64,000 nucleotides of DNA. It comes from Candidatus Raymondbacteria bacterium RIFOXYA2_FULL_49_16. Its GTDB lineage: Bacteria > Fibrobacterota > OXYB2-FULL-49-7 > XYB2-FULL-49-35. Below the pieces are notes generated by a model that saw only the letters and a program-made list of their open reading frames with translations, was not told where the DNA came from and did not search any database. The position numbers and the translations under genes were made by a program. Every line of letters begins with the position of its first letter. Positions within the stretch are counted from its first letter, which is position 1. The DNA lies in the NCBI GenBank assembly GCA_001789205.1, contig MFYT01000109.1:19803-83802 (forward strand), written 5' to 3'. This document shows, piece by piece, positions 45,345 through 52,910 of the stretch.

Positions 45345-45584
45345 CAAACAGCTGAATTGACCGCCTTTGTCGAGGGGAAAAAAACAAGTCCAGTAGAAAC
45401 CAGTCAAAGGTAATTGAAAGCTGTCAAACAAAATGACTTGCAATTTTTCACGGCTTTGTTTAATTTTATTACCAGGTGTCCATTGTCTTAAGGTCCGGAA
45501 AGGGGTCTTGACAATGGAAAAGAAAAAGCCGTCTTGTTCTTTGAAATCGCACACAAAGCATTTCTGGTCGGAAAGGGGGCCGCT
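45345..45584. other. Element right arm, gap before the integrase stump
   Basis: About 240 bp. A frame reading ELTAFVEGKKTSPVETSQR at its start looks like the tail of a lost gene. The right copy of the 14-bp inverted repeat lies at 45472-45485. A 26-codon ORF (45514-45594, AAAGGGG upstream) overlaps the integrase start; whether it is made is unclear. Confidence 0.4.
45472..45485. repeat. Right copy of the 14-bp inverted repeat (CCAGGTGTCCATTG)
   Basis: Perfect reverse complement of 43369-43382; contains the third GGTGTCCA box. Confidence 0.5.
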
Positions 45585-45791
45585 ATGGGCTTAATCCGTA
45601 TCAAGGGCGCATGGGCAATCGACTACTAACGCAATGGCCAACGTGTCCGGGATGTGATAGGGGCAAGTAAAACCCTTGCGGCCCAGGCATTGGCAAAGGT
45701 AAAAAGCGAACTTGCCCAGGATCGTTATTTTCCAGACAGGCCCACGGGCGGCGAAAAAAAGGTTTCTGAAATCCTTGACCGTTCATTTATC
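45585..45791 (+). pseudogene. Integrase N-terminal stump with premature stop
   Basis: From ATG 45585 the frame reads MGLIRIKGAWAIDY, then TAA at codon 15 (45627-45629), then continues in frame as RNGQRVRDVIGASKTLAAQA and LAKVKSELAQDRYFPD. That is the arm-DNA-binding N-terminal domain of a tyrosine integrase (normally WAIDYYxNGxRxR). Only about 65 residues remain; the frame then runs into the right direct repeat and host DNA. The catalytic domain is deleted, and the TAA looks like a point mutation of TAC/TAT. Confidence 0.72.
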
Positions 45792-45820
45792 TACGCTACC
45801 AGGCTGCGCTACGCCCCGAA
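45792..45820. repeat. Direct repeat (att-like), orphan 5' fragment of tRNA-Pro
   Basis: 29 bp identical to 43222-43250. On the minus strand it is the first 27 nt of tRNA-Pro, cut off from the remainder of the gene by the element. Confidence 0.85.
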
Positions 45821-45880
45821 AATAAACTTTGAAAGAACCATAAATAGATCTTTTTCCCGGCCTCCCGTGCAACGTAAATC

Positions 45881-45910
45881 TTGACAACCACATAGACGAT
45901 AAAGTATCAT
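45881..45910 (+). promoter_or_regulatory. Promoter of the double-STAS operon
   Basis: Perfect TTGACA (45881-45886), 18 bp, TATCAT (45905-45910). The predicted start is 3-4 nt before the ATG at 45921, and no ribosome-binding site is present. Confidence 0.65.
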
Positions 45911-45920
45911 ATAAAAACAT

Positions 45921-46592
45921 ATGGAAAAAGACTTTATCTACAAAATTCCTGAGCGTGCAACCCCGGACAATGCCCAGCAAATGCTTGCCGTTTGTCTCAA
46001 GCACTTGAACGAGACCGAAAGCGGCAACACGTATATCGATTTTTCGAACGCGCAAACAATAAACAGCTTCGGCGTGGGTGTGCTGGTCCGTCTGAACAAC
46101 CTCTACACTGGATGCGGCCGCACCTTTATCCTGAAGAACCTTCCTGACTCCATTATAGAAACGTTCATGGCAATGGGTCTCTTCTCGGTCCTGAATATCG
46201 AGCTGAACGACCCTGAACTCAGAAAAAGGTTAAAAGATTCTGAAGTAGGCTCTTCCTTTAAAGTCGATTTTGAAATAGTAAAAAATATCGGTATTTATTC
46301 ATTCAACGGTTCCATGCTCACGCCAAAAGATTCCCACCTTTTCCTGGGAATGACTGAAGCCATACTCGCCGACGGATTCAGGATGCTGCTCGATATGTCG
46401 GGCCTGGTATTCATTGACAGCACGGGTATCTCCGCCATTGCCACGCTCTGCAAACTGATGAAGCACAACAAGGGTGAAATCCGCGTCTGCAGCGCAGGGG
46501 AAATCCTCACCGGCTTGCTGGAAATAAACAGCCTGTCTGGCCTCATCCATGTCTATGAAACACGCGCGGAAGCCTTAAAGGGCTGGGTGTAA
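45921..46592 (+). CDS. Double-STAS domain protein (first of a tandem pair)
   Basis: A 223-aa protein made of two STAS domains (about 1-108 and 112-223), the fold of anti-sigma factor antagonists. In the second, LLDMSGLVFIDSTGISAIAT has the Ser that is phosphorylated in SpoIIAA; in the first, the equivalent is DFSNAQTINSFGVGVLV. It may switch a partner kinase or phosphatase by phosphorylation. The following gene is a paralogue of equal length, so it arose by tandem duplication. No anti-sigma kinase is seen in the window. Confidence 0.82.
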   Translation: MEKDFIYKIPERATPDNAQQMLAVCLKHLNETESGNTYIDFSNAQTINSFGVGVLVRLNNLYTGCGRTFILKNLPDSIIETFMAMGLFSVLNIELNDPELRKRLKDSEVGSSFKVDFEIVKNIGIYSFNGSMLTPKDSHLFLGMTEAILADGFRMLLDMSGLVFIDSTGISAIATLCKLMKHNKGEIRVCSAGEILTGLLEINSLSGLIHVYETRAEALKGWV

Positions 46593-46616
46593 ACCAAAAC
46601 AAGGGGAAAAAACACC

Positions 46617-47291
46617 ATGGAAATAAATATTAGTGAAATAAAACTGTCTGACGTTTTTTCGTACGATGAAACCCATGCCTTGTTGAACGCGGGCAAGGAA
46701 TTTCTTGCCCGTCACCCTATCGGTAACCTCTATCTCGATTTTACCAATGTTACCATTCTTAACTCTCTTGCCATTGGCGCCATTGTCACCCTTTCAAACA
46801 GATTCAAGGAGCAAGACTGCAATCTTGTTTTAAAGAACGTGCCCGAATCCATCGTTCAAATGCTCAACACCATTAATCTCAGGTCATTCCTGAACATCGA
46901 AAGCGCCAAACCAGACAAACCACTCGATGTTTCGGCCGCTGAAGTGAATATTTCATTGATCATAGATTTTGAGTTGATTAAGAATGTCGGCATCTTCTCT
47001 TTTTCAGGATCGCTTCTTACCCCGCAGGATTCAAATCTCTATTTCAGCATGGCGGAGCAGATCCTCAAAGATGGCTATAAAATGCTTCTCGACCTCTCAG
47101 GCATGGTTTTCATCGACAGTATCGGGATTTCGGCCATGGTCAAAGTGAACAATATCATGAAAAAACATAAAGGTGAAATCCGTATCTGCGGCGCTGGCGA
47201 TATTCTAAAAGATGTCCTCGAAACCCACAGTCTCACCAGCATCATTAGACTCTACCCCACACGCGAAGACGCTCTTGATGGATGGCTGTAA
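46617..47291 (+). CDS. Double-STAS domain protein (second of a tandem pair)
   Basis: A 224-aa paralogue of the preceding gene with the same two-domain layout: LYLDFTNVTILNSLAIGAIV and MLLDLSGMVFIDSIGISAMV. The second site has Ser in DSIGIS. AAGGGG precedes the ATG 24 nt after the previous stop, so it is translated conventionally. Duplicated double-STAS proteins could form heterodimers or bind different partners. Confidence 0.82.
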   Translation: MEINISEIKLSDVFSYDETHALLNAGKEFLARHPIGNLYLDFTNVTILNSLAIGAIVTLSNRFKEQDCNLVLKNVPESIVQMLNTINLRSFLNIESAKPDKPLDVSAAEVNISLIIDFELIKNVGIFSFSGSLLTPQDSNLYFSMAEQILKDGYKMLLDLSGMVFIDSIGISAMVKVNNIMKKHKGEIRICGAGDILKDVLETHSLTSIIRLYPTREDALDGWL

Positions 47292-47411
47292 AACCAGCAA
47301 AACAATAACTTATTTATTTCATTTATTATCAATCATTTAGAAAAAAAGCCCCAGCTAATACTTTTCTTCAAATCAGTCGATATAATTTAGTAGAAGGTGA
47401 AAGGAAAGCCC

Positions 47412-47585
47412 ATGAGTCCGATGCGCCGTGATATGTATGAAGAAATCTTCGAGATGCTCAAGTACTGCGGAAACAAACATAAATCACCGCGGCAGCCAAT
47501 CGAACAGCAGGCCTGTATGGAATGGATCACGAAATACGCGGCGCTCTGGCGCTCCAAAAAAGAAGCAGCCCTGCGGCCTGTATAA
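47412..47585 (+). CDS. Small hypothetical protein
   Basis: A 57-aa protein with no known family. It is mostly helical and basic (MRRDMYEEIFEMLKYCGN, ACMEWITKYAALWRSKKEAA). AAAGGA precedes the ATG, and TATAAT occurs at 47381-47386 without a good -35 box. Its TAA directly abuts the stop of the convergent GH84 gene. Probably real but unproven. Confidence 0.45.
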   Translation: MSPMRRDMYEEIFEMLKYCGNKHKSPRQPIEQQACMEWITKYAALWRSKKEAALRPV

Positions 47586-48821
47586 TCACAGGACCTTGTT
47601 AATCAAACTGTCAACAGCCAATCCCGTCATGCTCTTTCTGGTACAATACCACTTCCGGAATAGCTCATCCTTGACCACCTCAGGATCGATAAAACGCAGG
47701 TAGATATTGAAATCACCTAACAAGATATGGATAAACCGGGAGAGTTCGTTGAATAACCCCCTGTCTTGGACCGCATTTGTCGTATCACTGAGAAGTTCAA
47801 TAATGGCGCCGCCTTCTTTGGCGGACACGCGTTGCGATCGCATCCGGGCGGCAATGACGAGTGCTTTTTTCCCGTACGAATAGGGGCCATCGAAGAACTC
47901 CCTGGCAAATGAAAGATGTTTAAACGCCTTTGGCTCTATCTTTGCGGCAGCCCTTTTCCATGACGCTTCTGGATTGTAACCCGCGGGGTCACGTGCATAG
48001 TCCGCCACGGTAAGTAGCGGTATTTTATTCAGATTCAGATATTCGGTCATATTTGTCAAAAAACCTTCGGCGTATTTCCTGAGTGAAGCGTCCCTTCCGG
48101 AAACAGGTCCCAGAAAGACACGCGAAGGCGTATAATCATTCGCATGGTAATTGTCCCAGATAACCAGCTTGCGCCGCATGGTCTCCGAAGCGTCAGCGAC
48201 CATAGCGCCAGTAATTTTTTCAGCAACAACCTGCGGCCCTGTCCAAAAAGCCCTGATTTCCGGATCAAGGACGCTTATGTCCTGAAGGTATTGCGATGTT
48301 CTCTCTGAATATCCTGTATGGGCGGAACAATATTCTGTTGGGCAGAAAAGGAGTTCGCACCCGTTCAGCTTTTCTTTCACCAGATTACCCAGATACGCCT
48401 GCGCTACACCAGGACGTTTGAAGGTCTTTTTGTCCAAAGGACAAAGTTGGGCAGGGATATCGTCCATGAGGAGCGCAAAATGGGAAATGCCAATGCGCCG
48501 CAGTTGATTGTACTTGTTGATCAGCGCCAGTACGTCTTTTTTACTTGTAAAAGTGATGTCCAGCCCCGGGCTCATCGCGTAAATAAACTTGATTCCGCAC
48601 TTGTCCGCTTTCCTTGCCAGGTCCTTGAACCTGCGCAGATCAGCCGCCGGATAGGGCGTACGCCATAACCCCCGATGCAATGGATCATCCTTGGGTGCAT
48701 ACATATAGGCATTCATGCGCACGCCTTTTAGAAATTCAAAAAGTCCCAGCCGTTCCTGGTGCGTATGGGCCTTGCCGTAGTAGCCCTCGATATACCCGCG
48801 AAGTAAAAACGATTCAGCCAT
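47586..48821 (-). CDS. Glycoside hydrolase family 84 N-acetylglucosaminidase-like protein
   Basis: A 412-aa enzyme of the GH84 type (O-GlcNAcase / hyaluronidase family). The N-terminal motif RGYIEGYYGKAHTHQERLGL, the YMYAPKDDPLHRGLWRTPYP segment and the catalytic Asp pair (Asp120-Asp121 in LLMDDIPAQ) are characteristic. No signal peptide, so it is probably cytoplasmic, unlike most bacterial members. I start at ATG 48821 (AAAGGA upstream); the frame is open further. It overlaps the radical SAM gene by 8 nt. It likely cleaves beta-linked GlcNAc. Confidence 0.85.
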   Translation of the reverse strand: MAESFLLRGYIEGYYGKAHTHQERLGLFEFLKGVRMNAYMYAPKDDPLHRGLWRTPYPAADLRRFKDLARKADKCGIKFIYAMSPGLDITFTSKKDVLALINKYNQLRRIGISHFALLMDDIPAQLCPLDKKTFKRPGVAQAYLGNLVKEKLNGCELLFCPTEYCSAHTGYSERTSQYLQDISVLDPEIRAFWTGPQVVAEKITGAMVADASETMRRKLVIWDNYHANDYTPSRVFLGPVSGRDASLRKYAEGFLTNMTEYLNLNKIPLLTVADYARDPAGYNPEASWKRAAAKIEPKAFKHLSFAREFFDGPYSYGKKALVIAARMRSQRVSAKEGGAIIELLSDTTNAVQDRGLFNELSRFIHILLGDFNIYLRFIDPEVVKDELFRKWYCTRKSMTGLAVDSLINKVL

Positions 48822-50256
48822 GGTGCGTCCTTTCAAAGTATTTTTCAACCACGTCAGGTGAATAATGCGCCTCTTCCCTGCCCTGCTTCGTATAGCGAAA
48901 AAGTTTCCTCTCTGTCTCAAACTCCTTGAGGCAGGCATGTTCAAATGTATTTCCTTCGCTTGCCGCGATCTTTTTCCGCAGATTCTCGACCCTGCTCAGG
49001 TAAAAAAGCGTCATGATATCAGCCCTGGAAAATTTCTCGGTCTCAACAGAAGCGGCCGAAAGTCTGAATAGATCATAGTCTCTGGTATTAATATATTTCT
49101 TTTGAACGCAATAATCAAATAACCGCGTACCCGGAACCGGATAAAAAATACTCACCCCGATCCGGACCGGAAGTTGGCGGAGAAAATCAAGACTGAAAAG
49201 CATGTCATCTATTGTCTCGTTTGGCAGTCCAGCAATAAAATATGCCGTAATGGAGAAACCCAGCGCTGAAGCCTCCCGCACTGTGCGGATAAAGGCCTCA
49301 GAGTCAAAAGGCCGCCCCATGCACTTGCACGACCCCTGCTGAGCGCTGGCCAGCGAGAGATTCAAATCCTGGAAACCGGCCTGCCGCATGAGCGCGAGCA
49401 GATTACGATCGAGCAGATGCGCGCATATTCCGTTCATGACCGAGAGTCTGATATCTGGTATGCGTAAATCAATTATCCCCTTCAGCAATGCGCCAGCCTC
49501 TTGCCCGCTGTACCCAAAACTGTCGTCCTGAAAATCAAAATGCCGTATACCGTATTGTTCAGCGCATTCCTTGATTTCAGCAATCACTTTTTCAGGTTTT
49601 CTGACACTATATTTGTTAAAGACTGAATGCACGGAACAAAACGAGCAGGCATAGGGGCAGCCGCGCGATGTTTCATAAAAAGCGGCGCGCCTGCCATTGA
49701 TAATATAATTATCCGGATTAACCAGGCTCCGATCAGCCAATAGCTCCTGATCATAGGGAACCCCGATTATTTTGCAGAATGCCTCCTCCCCCTCGCCCGC
49801 GACAACCTGATTGACCAGCGCTGAACTTTCCCCGCAGGCAGACACATGCGGTCCGCCCATAACAATCGGGACCGTTGGAAAAACTGATTGTGCAATCCGT
49901 GCTGTCCGCATCGCGCTCGAATGATAGGGCGTAAACAAGGATGAAATACCGATCAGGTCAGGCTTCTCAGCGACTATCCGTATTTCGATATCAACCCATG
50001 ATGTTCCAAAATGCTGATAATGACCGAATAGCCTGTACGGGCTTTTGTCCCCTGGCTTATAAAATTCTTTTAGATAGGTCATTTTTTCAGGCACAGGGAC
50101 GATCTCTTTAGCGTCTGATGCCATTGCATCAAAAACAACCACGGCGTGGCCCGCCTTTTTCGGGGCGGATGCTATGCACAGCAGTCCAAGGGGGTATGTG
50201 CGTATGGCTGTGGAGTAAAAATCTTCAACAGGAGGCTGGATAAGCAGTATTTTCAT
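48814..50256 (-). CDS. B12-binding radical SAM protein
   Basis: A 480-aa protein with a cobalamin-binding domain (about 1-150: LLIQPPVEDFYSTAIRTYPL and GISSLFTPYHSSAMRTARI, GGPHVSACGES) and a radical SAM domain with the iron-sulfur cysteines in SRGCPYACSFCSVH. This class does methylation, ring contraction or P-/C-methyl transfer; substrate unknown. It is co-transcribed with GH84 (8-nt overlap), so a sugar or glycoconjugate substrate is possible but unproven. Upstream there is a TATATT box 10 nt from the ATG but no clear -35. Confidence 0.86.
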   Translation of the reverse strand: MKILLIQPPVEDFYSTAIRTYPLGLLCIASAPKKAGHAVVVFDAMASDAKEIVPVPEKMTYLKEFYKPGDKSPYRLFGHYQHFGTSWVDIEIRIVAEKPDLIGISSLFTPYHSSAMRTARIAQSVFPTVPIVMGGPHVSACGESSALVNQVVAGEGEEAFCKIIGVPYDQELLADRSLVNPDNYIINGRRAAFYETSRGCPYACSFCSVHSVFNKYSVRKPEKVIAEIKECAEQYGIRHFDFQDDSFGYSGQEAGALLKGIIDLRIPDIRLSVMNGICAHLLDRNLLALMRQAGFQDLNLSLASAQQGSCKCMGRPFDSEAFIRTVREASALGFSITAYFIAGLPNETIDDMLFSLDFLRQLPVRIGVSIFYPVPGTRLFDYCVQKKYINTRDYDLFRLSAASVETEKFSRADIMTLFYLSRVENLRKKIAASEGNTFEHACLKEFETERKLFRYTKQGREEAHYSPDVVEKYFERTHHG

Positions 50257-50381
50257 TAAACTTAAAATATACGTTATTGACGTTATTGAATCCGCGTATT
50301 GTACGTGCTTAAAAATGAATATATCTCGCCAAAACTGTTGACGCTGGTCAAAGAGACAGGCGAAATGTTATTTTTCAATCT
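50257..50381. other. Divergent gap between radical SAM and nadC genes
   Basis: 125 bp. It contains a direct repeat CGTTATTGA-CGTTATTGA (50272-50289) and AT-rich -10-like sequences on both strands. Neither flanking gene has a ribosome-binding site. Confidence 0.35.
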
Positions 50382-51233
50382 ATGAAACTCAAATTCAATC
50401 CCGCTGATGCTGATAAGATAATACAACTCGCCCTTACCGAAGACATCGGCAAAGGCGATGCTACATCACGCCTTCTCCCAAAAAAAAACGCAAGCGCACG
50501 GATAATCGTTAAAACTCCTGGCATCATCTGCGGCCTGCCGCTTGTTTCACAGATATACAATAAAATTGATAAAAAATTAAAAATCAGGCTGCGCACTGCG
50601 GATGGTGACACTATTAAAACCATGCGGGTAGTGGCTGAAATATCCGGAAACGCGCGAGCAATCCTGACTGGCGAGCGGACTGTTCTTAATTTCTTGTCTC
50701 TTCTATCCGGCATTGCGACAGCCACTGCGCGTTATGTTCGCGCCATAAAAGGCACTCGGGCAGACATATACGATACGCGGAAAACCCACCCAGGTTTGCG
50801 TGCGCTCGCTAAATACGCGGTACGCGCCGGCGGCGGCAAAAACCATCGTATGCGGCTCGATGACATGGTCCTCATCAAGGACAATCATCTTGAAATCACT
50901 GATTTCACCGGTCTGGCGAGAGAGGCGCGAAATAAATATCCCGGTATGCCGATCGAACTAGAGATAGATTCGCTGAAAGAATTGGACAGGGCGCTCTGTG
51001 CCCATGCCGATATCATAATGCTGGACAACATGAGTCCTGCTCAGATACGCGCAGCACTCGCACGCGCGCATCGTCTATGGCCAAGCCAGATTTTTGAGGC
51101 CTCAGGCGGGATTACGCTGAAGAATGTTCGGGAATTCGCTATTACAGGGGTACAGCGTATTGCGATCGGGGCCATTACCCATTCAGCGCCGATACTAGAC
51201 ATTTCAATGGAAATAACCTCACTGCAAAGATAA
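50382..51233 (+). CDS. nadC: Nicotinate-nucleotide pyrophosphorylase (carboxylating)
   Basis: NadC (283 aa) converts quinolinate and PRPP to nicotinate mononucleotide. Motifs: ALTEDIGKGDATSRLL, ERTVLNFLSLLSGIATAT, DTRKTHPGLRALAKYAVRAG, KNHRMRLDDMVLIKDNH, and EIDSLKELDRAL. Length matches the family. nadA and nadB are not in the window. It ends 28 nt before the convergent FAD gene, with a GC hairpin between. Confidence 0.94.
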   Translation: MKLKFNPADADKIIQLALTEDIGKGDATSRLLPKKNASARIIVKTPGIICGLPLVSQIYNKIDKKLKIRLRTADGDTIKTMRVVAEISGNARAILTGERTVLNFLSLLSGIATATARYVRAIKGTRADIYDTRKTHPGLRALAKYAVRAGGGKNHRMRLDDMVLIKDNHLEITDFTGLAREARNKYPGMPIELEIDSLKELDRALCAHADIIMLDNMSPAQIRAALARAHRLWPSQIFEASGGITLKNVREFAITGVQRIAIGAITHSAPILDISMEITSLQR

Positions 51234-51262
51234 TCCCCCTGTTGATGAGGTCTTGGGGGGAT
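51233..51262. other. Hairpin between nadC and the FAD protein
   Basis: ATCCCCC (51233-51239) pairs with GGGGGAT (51256-51262), loop 16 nt, in a convergent gap of 28 nt. No U-tract, so at best a weak bidirectional terminator. Confidence 0.4.
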
Positions 51263-52800
51263 CAAACCATCTTCAGCGCAAAGTTGATCCCATCCGCAGC
51301 GCTGGATACAATACCCCCGGAATAACCAGCCCCCTCGCCTATGGGAAACCACCCTTTACACGACACTGATTCAAAAGTATCCGGATTTCTCGTTATTCTC
51401 ACCGGCGACGAGGTGCCAGTCTCAGGCGCAACCGCAACGCCTTGTTCGATATATCCCCTGATCTTCCGGTCAAAACCATGTATCCCGTGATGTAACGCTT
51501 TTACAATAAAATTAGGCATTAGTCCTGAAATATCTTCGCAATAGCATCCAGGTTTATACGATGAGTGCGCTGTAGCGCTTTTAACACCGCGCATAAAATC
51601 CTTGAGCCGCTGTACCGGAGCGTGCATCGCGGGCCCCTGTGCGCATGCCCGTTCGATCTGTTCTGAAAATTCGACACCAGCCAGCGCATGGTCTGGCAAG
51701 TCAGACGGATACACGGTCACAACCACGGCGCTATTGGTGTTTGGACTGTTACGCATACTCAGACTCATACCATTGACCGCCATCATGCCTTCTTCAGCGC
51801 TCGCGTTGATGATCTCTCCGCCAGGACACACGCAAAACGTATAGATACCCCGTCCATTGCCCATGGATTCGGTCAAATGATAATCAGCCGCGCCAACAAC
51901 AGCGCTGATACCGGATTCGCCATATTGGCTGCTGTCTATAAAATCACGCGGATGCTCTACCCTAAACCCTATGGCAAAGGTCTTCTTTTCTAACGTGACA
52001 TTCAGTTTCAGCATCTCCCTAAACAATGCTCGCGCGCCATATCCCGGAGCACATACAACACAGTCTGAAATCCAATCACCTTTATCAGACATCACCCTGA
52101 GCGTACCGCCATTTTCCGGTTTAAACGAACTGACCTGCGTATTATAAAAGATCTCAGCACCGTTTTCCGTCAGGCTTTGTGTCATTGCACTGATGATCCG
52201 CGTCAGTTTGTCTGTGCCTATATGCGGTTTGGCCATATATCCGGTTTCAGGAATTGCGCCATATTCGATGAATGTCCGGTAGATTACATCCGTTACCGCG
52301 GATCTGTTGCGTGCGGTAAGTTTGCCATCGGAAAAAGCGCCGGCCCCACCTTCGCCAAACAGCACATTGCTCCGCGCGTTAAATATGCCTGTGTCGCAGA
52401 GCAGTCTAACGTCTTGAGCCCTTTCGGCAACCGGTTTTCCCTGTTCCAGAATAATTGGCTTGTAGCCCTTCTTAACCATGGTATGTGCGGCAAAAAGACC
52501 TGCTGGTCCCAGACCAATGATAACAGGCCGCTGTTTAAATGAAAGAGTCCCCGCAGACAGGTCGATCTCTGGAACAACATATTCTTCAAGCCCTGAGATG
52601 GGGTGTGATGCATCCAGTTTCACGGCGCAAGTATATACGTATTTTAATCGGCCTTTTTTCCTCGCATCAAGTGATTGTCTTACAATGATAGCATCGAGTA
52701 TTTCTACAGGAGAAACACCCAGTTTTCCTGCCGCAAGGCCCTGTAAAGTATCCGGGGAATCCAGGGGTTTTGATATGTTTGATACAACAAAATATTTCAT
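51262..52800 (-). CDS. FAD-dependent oxidoreductase of the COG2509 type
   Basis: A 512-aa flavoprotein. An N-terminal region of about 90 residues precedes the FAD-binding motif VIIGLGPAGLFAAHTMVKKG. The sequence NVLFGEGGAGAFSDGKLTAR and the later GEGAGYSGGIVSSAADGINF fit the uncharacterised FAD-dependent dehydrogenases (COG2509). Substrate unknown. Single gene, convergent with nadC and divergent from argJ. Confidence 0.82.
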   Translation of the reverse strand: MKYFVVSNISKPLDSPDTLQGLAAGKLGVSPVEILDAIIVRQSLDARKKGRLKYVYTCAVKLDASHPISGLEEYVVPEIDLSAGTLSFKQRPVIIGLGPAGLFAAHTMVKKGYKPIILEQGKPVAERAQDVRLLCDTGIFNARSNVLFGEGGAGAFSDGKLTARNRSAVTDVIYRTFIEYGAIPETGYMAKPHIGTDKLTRIISAMTQSLTENGAEIFYNTQVSSFKPENGGTLRVMSDKGDWISDCVVCAPGYGARALFREMLKLNVTLEKKTFAIGFRVEHPRDFIDSSQYGESGISAVVGAADYHLTESMGNGRGIYTFCVCPGGEIINASAEEGMMAVNGMSLSMRNSPNTNSAVVVTVYPSDLPDHALAGVEFSEQIERACAQGPAMHAPVQRLKDFMRGVKSATAHSSYKPGCYCEDISGLMPNFIVKALHHGIHGFDRKIRGYIEQGVAVAPETGTSSPVRITRNPDTFESVSCKGWFPIGEGAGYSGGIVSSAADGINFALKMV

Positions 52801-52910
52801 TAGGTTTCTTTCTGCCTACTGGCAGCTGTCTGCTGCCCATTGCCTGCTGAATTCATTGACACGCTCTTTCTAAAATAACGATTTTAATCACCTGTAAAAA
52901 AGGAATATTC

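Larger units (their letters stand above)
43222..45820. mobile_element. Decayed integrated element in the 5' half of tRNA-Pro
   Basis: A 2.6-kb region is bounded by 29-bp perfect direct repeats (43222-43250 and 45792-45820) that correspond to the first 27 nt of tRNA-Pro plus 2 upstream bases. Inside are a toxin-antitoxin pair, an HTH gene, remnants of a replication initiator and a DnaB-like helicase, and the N-terminal stump of an integrase with a premature stop. The region lacks the integrase catalytic part, so it is probably immobile. It sits on the 5' side of the tRNA and has therefore separated it from its original promoter. Confidence 0.8.
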
